This document shows, in pieces, positions 59,768 to 64,000 of a stretch of 64,000 bases of DNA. Position 1 is the stretch's first letter, and each line of letters starts with the position of its first letter. This DNA comes from Deinococcus sp. LM3. Its GTDB lineage: Bacteria; Deinococcota; Deinococci; Deinococcales; Deinococcaceae. Both the position numbers and the translations under genes were made by a program. The stretch spans positions 1,141,501-1,205,500 of the forward strand of contig NZ_MUFV01000001.1 of the NCBI RefSeq assembly GCF_002017875.1, written 5' to 3'. The notes beneath the pieces were generated by a model that searched no databases, was not told the DNA's origin, and saw only the letters and a program-made list of their open reading frames with translations.

Positions 59768-61315
59768 ATGCAGGTCAGGGAGTTCAAACCGGGTGAGATG
59801 GACGCGATGGATGTGCTGCGGCTGGCGCTGACGAGCAAGGTGTATGGCGCGGCGATCGAGACGCCGGTGAGTGAGACGCCGTCGTTGAGTGCGCGGTTGG
59901 GGAACCGGGTGCTGCTGAAGCGGGAGGATCTGCAGCCGATCTTTTCGTTCAAGTTGCGGGGCGCTTACAACAAGATGGCTCAGTTGACGCCGGAGGAGCG
60001 TGCGCGTGGGGTGATCTGTGCGTCGGCGGGGAATCACGCGCAGGGGGTGGCGTTCGCGGCGCAGCGGTTGGGGGTGCGGTCGGTGATCGTGATGCCGGCG
60101 ACCACGCCGGAGATCAAGGTGGGGGCGTGCCGGGCGCGGGGGGCGGAGGTGGTGCTGTTCGGGGACAGTTTCAGTGATGCCGAGACGCACGCGTTCGCGT
60201 TGCAGCGGGAATGGGGGATGACGTTCGTGCATCCGTACGATGATCCGCTGGTGCTGGCGGGGCAGGGGACGGTGGCGCTGGAGTTGCTGCGTCAGGTGGA
60301 GGTGGACGGGCCGGTGACGGTGTTCGTGCCGGTGGGGGGCGGCGGCCTGATTGCGGGGGTGGCGGGGGTGCTCAAGGCGCTGCGGCCGGATATCCGGGTG
60401 GTGGGCGTGGAGCCGGAGGACAGTGACGCGATGTTCCAGTCGGTGCAGGCCGGGGAGCGGGTGCGGCTGGACACGGTGGGGATTTTTGTGGATGGCGTGG
60501 CGGTCAAGCAGGTGGGGGCGTTCACGTTCGATCTGACGCGCCGGTACGTGGATGACTGGGTGCGGGTGAACACGGATGAGGTGTGCGCGGCGATCAAGGA
60601 CGTGTTCGACGATACGCGGGCCGTGATGGAGCCGGCGGGGGCGCTGGCGGTGGCGGGCCTGAAGAAGTACGTGGCCGAGCGGGGCGTGAGTGGTGAGACG
60701 CTGGTGGGTCTGACGTGCGGCGCGAACGTGAATTTCGACCGGCTGCGGCACGTCGCGGAGCGGGCCGAGGTCGGCGAGCAGCGCGAGGCGATTCTGGCGG
60801 TGACGATTCCGGAGCGGCCAGGCGCGTTCCGGGAGTTCATCGAGGTGGTGGGGGCGCGGGCGATCACGGAGTTCAATTACCGCTTTGCGCCGAGGGCGCA
60901 GGCGCAGATTTTCGTGGGGGTGCAGCTGGCCCGCGCGGGGCAACGGGCGGAACTGGTCGCAGAGTTGCTGGGGTTGGGGTACGCGGTGGCGGACCTGACG
61001 GAGGATGAGCTGGCCAAGGTGCATGTGCGGCACATGGTGGGGGGCCGGGCGCCGGAGGCGACGGATGAGCGGGTGTACTCGTTCACGTTCCCGGAGCGGC
61101 CGGGGGCGCTGCTGGAGTTCCTGACGCATCTGCATGGGCGCTGGAATATCAGCCTGTTCCATTACCGGAATCACGGGTCGGCGCATGGGCGGGTGCTGGC
61201 GGGGTTTCAGGTGCCGCCCGGCGACGGGGCGGCGTTCGCGGCGTTCCTGGCGGGGGTGGGGTACCCGGCGGTGGACATGACGGCGAATCCGGCGTACCGG
61301 TTGTTCCTGACCTGA
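59768..61315 (+). CDS. ilvA: Threonine ammonia-lyase, biosynthetic type
   Basis: A 515-residue PLP enzyme that deaminates threonine to 2-oxobutanoate, the entry to isoleucine synthesis. PLP lysine is in IFSFKLRGAYNKM, the phosphate loop is FVPVGGGGLIAGVAGV, and SAGNHAQGVAFAA is present. Two C-terminal ACT-like regulatory repeats (AILAVTIPERPGAFREFIEV; YSFTFPERPGALLEFLTHL) are expected to bind isoleucine/valine. I start at ATG 59768; GTGs at 59762 and 59765 are in frame. Confidence 0.95.
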   Translation: MQVREFKPGEMDAMDVLRLALTSKVYGAAIETPVSETPSLSARLGNRVLLKREDLQPIFSFKLRGAYNKMAQLTPEERARGVICASAGNHAQGVAFAAQRLGVRSVIVMPATTPEIKVGACRARGAEVVLFGDSFSDAETHAFALQREWGMTFVHPYDDPLVLAGQGTVALELLRQVEVDGPVTVFVPVGGGGLIAGVAGVLKALRPDIRVVGVEPEDSDAMFQSVQAGERVRLDTVGIFVDGVAVKQVGAFTFDLTRRYVDDWVRVNTDEVCAAIKDVFDDTRAVMEPAGALAVAGLKKYVAERGVSGETLVGLTCGANVNFDRLRHVAERAEVGEQREAILAVTIPERPGAFREFIEVVGARAITEFNYRFAPRAQAQIFVGVQLARAGQRAELVAELLGLGYAVADLTEDELAKVHVRHMVGGRAPEATDERVYSFTFPERPGALLEFLTHLHGRWNISLFHYRNHGSAHGRVLAGFQVPPGDGAAFAAFLAGVGYPAVDMTANPAYRLFLT

Positions 61316-61427
61316 TGCGGGTGGCCCGGAGCGACCTGGGTGGCCGGGCCGGCTGGATGGGTGGGGCGTGAAGGTGGGGGCGGGGGCGTACTCACCTCTC
61401 TTCACGGCGGGTGTGTCCTGATGAGGC

Positions 61428-61763
61428 ATGACTGATTCGAATTCCGGTGTGAAGGCAGGCAGTCTGACGGTGGGGCTTCTGGGGGCGTGGCGGGGTGAGG
61501 CGACCGATCCGGCCCGTTCCTTTCAGGGGCAGGTCGTCGTCTCTGATCTGGAAGCGCTTCCGGTGGGCACGGAGGTCGCGGTGCAGTTCCGGGATTCCGG
61601 GCGGCGCGTGACGGGCGCGCACGATCACGGCGCGTACGTGCTGAGTGCGCGGGGGCGCGAGTGGCCGGTGTCGCGGTTCACGGCCCATGCCAGCGCGGCC
61701 GGGCAGGTGCGGGACGACCGCGAGCCTTCCGGGGAGTGGGTGGCGGAACTCGTGAACCGCTGA
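61428..61763 (+). CDS. Hypothetical protein
   Basis: A 111-residue small protein, beta-rich (GQVVVSDLEALPVGTEVAVQFRDSGRRVTGAHDHGAYVLSARGREW, in parts) with no known domain. It follows ilvA by about 110 bases and lies just before the GNAT gene; same strand. A GAGGC ribosome-like site lies nearby. Function unknown. Confidence 0.6.
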   Translation: MTDSNSGVKAGSLTVGLLGAWRGEATDPARSFQGQVVVSDLEALPVGTEVAVQFRDSGRRVTGAHDHGAYVLSARGREWPVSRFTAHASAAGQVRDDREPSGEWVAELVNR

Positions 61764-61809
61764 AGGGCGCTGGCCTTGCGCGGAGCGCGGCGGGGTTCTA
61801 CGCTCGGGC

Positions 61810-62337
61810 ATGACCCCTGAGCTGCCACGCACGCCCGCCGCCCCGCGTCCCGAGGACCTGCCGCCCGCCGTGATCGTGGACGCCGCGCCGGACGATCCGC
61901 GTGTGGCCGGGCTGATGAACGCGCAGCAGCGTGAATTGCGGGCGCTGTACCAGGATACCGACGAGCGCACGGAGCCCTTCGATCCGATGGTCCTGACCGG
62001 GCCGGGGTGCGTGCTGCTGGCCGCCCGGCGGGGCGATGACCGCGCGCCGCTGCTGGCGTGTGGGGCGCTGAAACGCTGGGACGCGCAGTCGGCCGAGGTC
62101 AAACGCATGTACACGCTGCCGCAGGTGCGCGGGCAGGGGCTGGCGCGGGCGCTGCTGGAAGAACTGATCGTGCGGGGCCGCCGTGAGGGGTACGCGCGGC
62201 TGGTGCTGGAGACCGGGGATCAGCAGGAGGCGGCGCTGGCGCTGTACACGCGGGCGGGCTTCCGGCGCATTCCGAACTTCGGGTACTACGAGGGCGTGGA
62301 GAACAGCCTGTGTTTCGAGTTGCCGCTGGGTTCATGA
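61810..62337 (+). CDS. GNAT-family N-acetyltransferase
   Basis: A 175-residue acetyltransferase. The acetyl-CoA loop is KRMYTLPQVRGQGLARALLEELI (Q/R-x-x-G-x-G/A), then RLVLETGDQQEAALALYTRAGFRRIPNFGYY, typical of single-domain GNATs. The acceptor (amino acid, protein or small molecule) is unknown. Confidence 0.85.
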   Translation: MTPELPRTPAAPRPEDLPPAVIVDAAPDDPRVAGLMNAQQRELRALYQDTDERTEPFDPMVLTGPGCVLLAARRGDDRAPLLACGALKRWDAQSAEVKRMYTLPQVRGQGLARALLEELIVRGRREGYARLVLETGDQQEAALALYTRAGFRRIPNFGYYEGVENSLCFELPLGS

Positions 62338-62415
62338 ACGCCGGCTTCACCGGGACTCAAGTGGACCTGAAGTGAACTCCCACGCCGCGCCGGGAGGAGT
62401 GTGGGACGGTGGGGC

Positions 62416-62745
62416 ATGAACGATCAGCTGATCCGGGAGTGCATCGAGGCCTGTCTGGCGTGCGTGACGGCGTGCGAGGAGTGCGCCTCGGCGTGCCTGT
62501 CCGAGCCGGATATCGACATGATGCGCGGCTGCATCCGGCTGGACCGGGACTGCGCGGACGTGTGCGCCGTGACGGCGCGGCTGCTGATGCGTGGTAGCGA
62601 CCTGCACGCGCAGGCGTGTGCGCTGTGTGCCGGGGCCTGCGCGGCGTGTGCGGCCGAGTGCGGTGGGCACAGTCACGATCACTGCCAGCGCTGCGCCGAG
62701 GCCTGCCGCCGCTGCGAGGAAGCCTGCCGGAAACTGGCGGCCTGA
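62416..62745 (+). CDS. Cys-rich four-helix protein (DUF326, copper-storage-protein-like)
   Basis: A 109-residue protein with 19 cysteines in helical spacing (for example CIEACLACVTACEECASAC and CALCAGACAACAAECGGH). The pattern matches the four-helix-bundle copper storage proteins (Csp3 type), which hold many Cu(I) ions inside. It has no signal peptide, so it would work in the cytosol. I start at ATG 62416; upstream in-frame codons do not fit the family. Confidence 0.83.
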   Translation: MNDQLIRECIEACLACVTACEECASACLSEPDIDMMRGCIRLDRDCADVCAVTARLLMRGSDLHAQACALCAGACAACAAECGGHSHDHCQRCAEACRRCEEACRKLAA

Positions 62746-62842
62746 ACGCCGTATCCGTGGGGGGAAAGCCGGTGGTCCGGGGGGTCCTGGGGCGGTCACA
62801 GCCGGAGGGTAGACTGGACGGATGACCCTCCTCTGCCCTGTG

Positions 62843-62871
62843 CGTACGTCTGGTGATTCACTGGACGTACG
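62843..62871 (+). promoter_or_regulatory. Perfect inverted repeat upstream of cinA
   Basis: CGTACGTC (62843-62850) and GACGTACG (62864-62871), perfect 8-base arms with a 13-base spacer. It overlaps the likely -35 region of the cinA promoter and could be an operator. It does not match the Deinococcus radiation/desiccation response motif (TTATGT...ACATAA type). Confidence 0.5.
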
Positions 62872-62884
62872 TTTCGCTTTGGCC

Positions 62885-62890
62885 TATACT
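62885..62890 (+). promoter_or_regulatory. Candidate -10 element of cinA
   Basis: TATACT, close to TATAAT, fourteen bases before the ATG, with TGGACG seventeen bases upstream as a possible -35. A GAGG ribosome site (62896-62899) lies between. The short leader suits a start site about seven bases after the -10. Confidence 0.5.
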
Positions 62891-62894
62891 GCAC

Positions 62895-64000
<1,106 letters not shown>

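Overview
The window is a high-GC, gene-dense bacterial chromosome segment that I assign to the genus Deinococcus with good but not absolute confidence. The grounds are the very GC-rich codon use, several GTG starts that overlap the preceding TGA, a Thermus/Deinococcus-type phenylacetate (paa) operon with a PaaR-like operator, a biosynthetic arginine decarboxylase, and a cinA gene at the right edge (in Deinococcus cinA heads the cinA-ligT-recA operon). No sequence search was possible; family calls come from motifs read directly.

Layout. 1-1.9 kb: pheT (partial), a Nudix gene and pheS on the minus strand, with a terminator-like hairpin in the pheS leader. 2.2-10.3 kb: a K+/H+ antiporter, an EAL-type c-di-GMP phosphodiesterase, glyA, an HD-GYP protein, a SnoaL-like protein and two small unknown genes, the first AT-rich. 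10.3-16.7 kb: gltBD. 17-21.5 kb: two metallophosphoesterases, an M24 peptidase, a MocA-like nucleotidyltransferase and CoxG. 22.8-25 kb: a MoxR ATPase and a CoxE-like VWA protein, coupled to a 23-residue Cys-rich ORF. 25-31.5 kb: a beta-propeller lipoprotein, an ABC exporter, a TPR-GGDEF protein and an aldo/keto reductase. 31.5-38.5 kb: phenylacetate genes (paaZ; paaABCD) interrupted by map and followed by a low-GC HEPN-CBS gene. 38.6-42.6 kb: a secreted protein, RidA, a second aldo/keto reductase and DegV. 42.7-44.3 kb: an insertion sequence that landed inside a small repeat element and was itself hit by a 321-bp element with the same ends. 44.4-45.5 kb: a single-chain MNT-HEPN fusion and acpS. 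45.6-52.7 kb: small secreted proteins, a uracil-5 RNA methyltransferase, speA, tRNA-Asp, a diguanylate cyclase and a serine hydrolase. 52.8-58 kb: an envelope operon (SpoIID/LytB protein, LptD/OstA-like protein, lipoprotein). 58-64 kb: an FAD oxidoreductase, ilvA with a candidate leader peptide and terminator, a GNAT protein, a 19-cysteine four-helix copper-type protein and cinA.

The most unusual content is: (1) the nested mobile-element stack at 42.7-44.3 kb, whose target duplications can be read exactly; (2) a ~135-bp repeat with inverted ends whose hairpin end repeatedly begins at a TGA stop codon; (3) two separate HEPN-domain genes, one fused to its nucleotidyltransferase partner and one fused to CBS domains and coupled to paaD; (4) CO-dehydrogenase-type accessory genes (coxG, coxD/coxE-like, mocA-like) with no molybdenum hydroxylase in the window; (5) several candidate attenuators and operators, of which the PaaR-type palindrome before paaA is the best supported.
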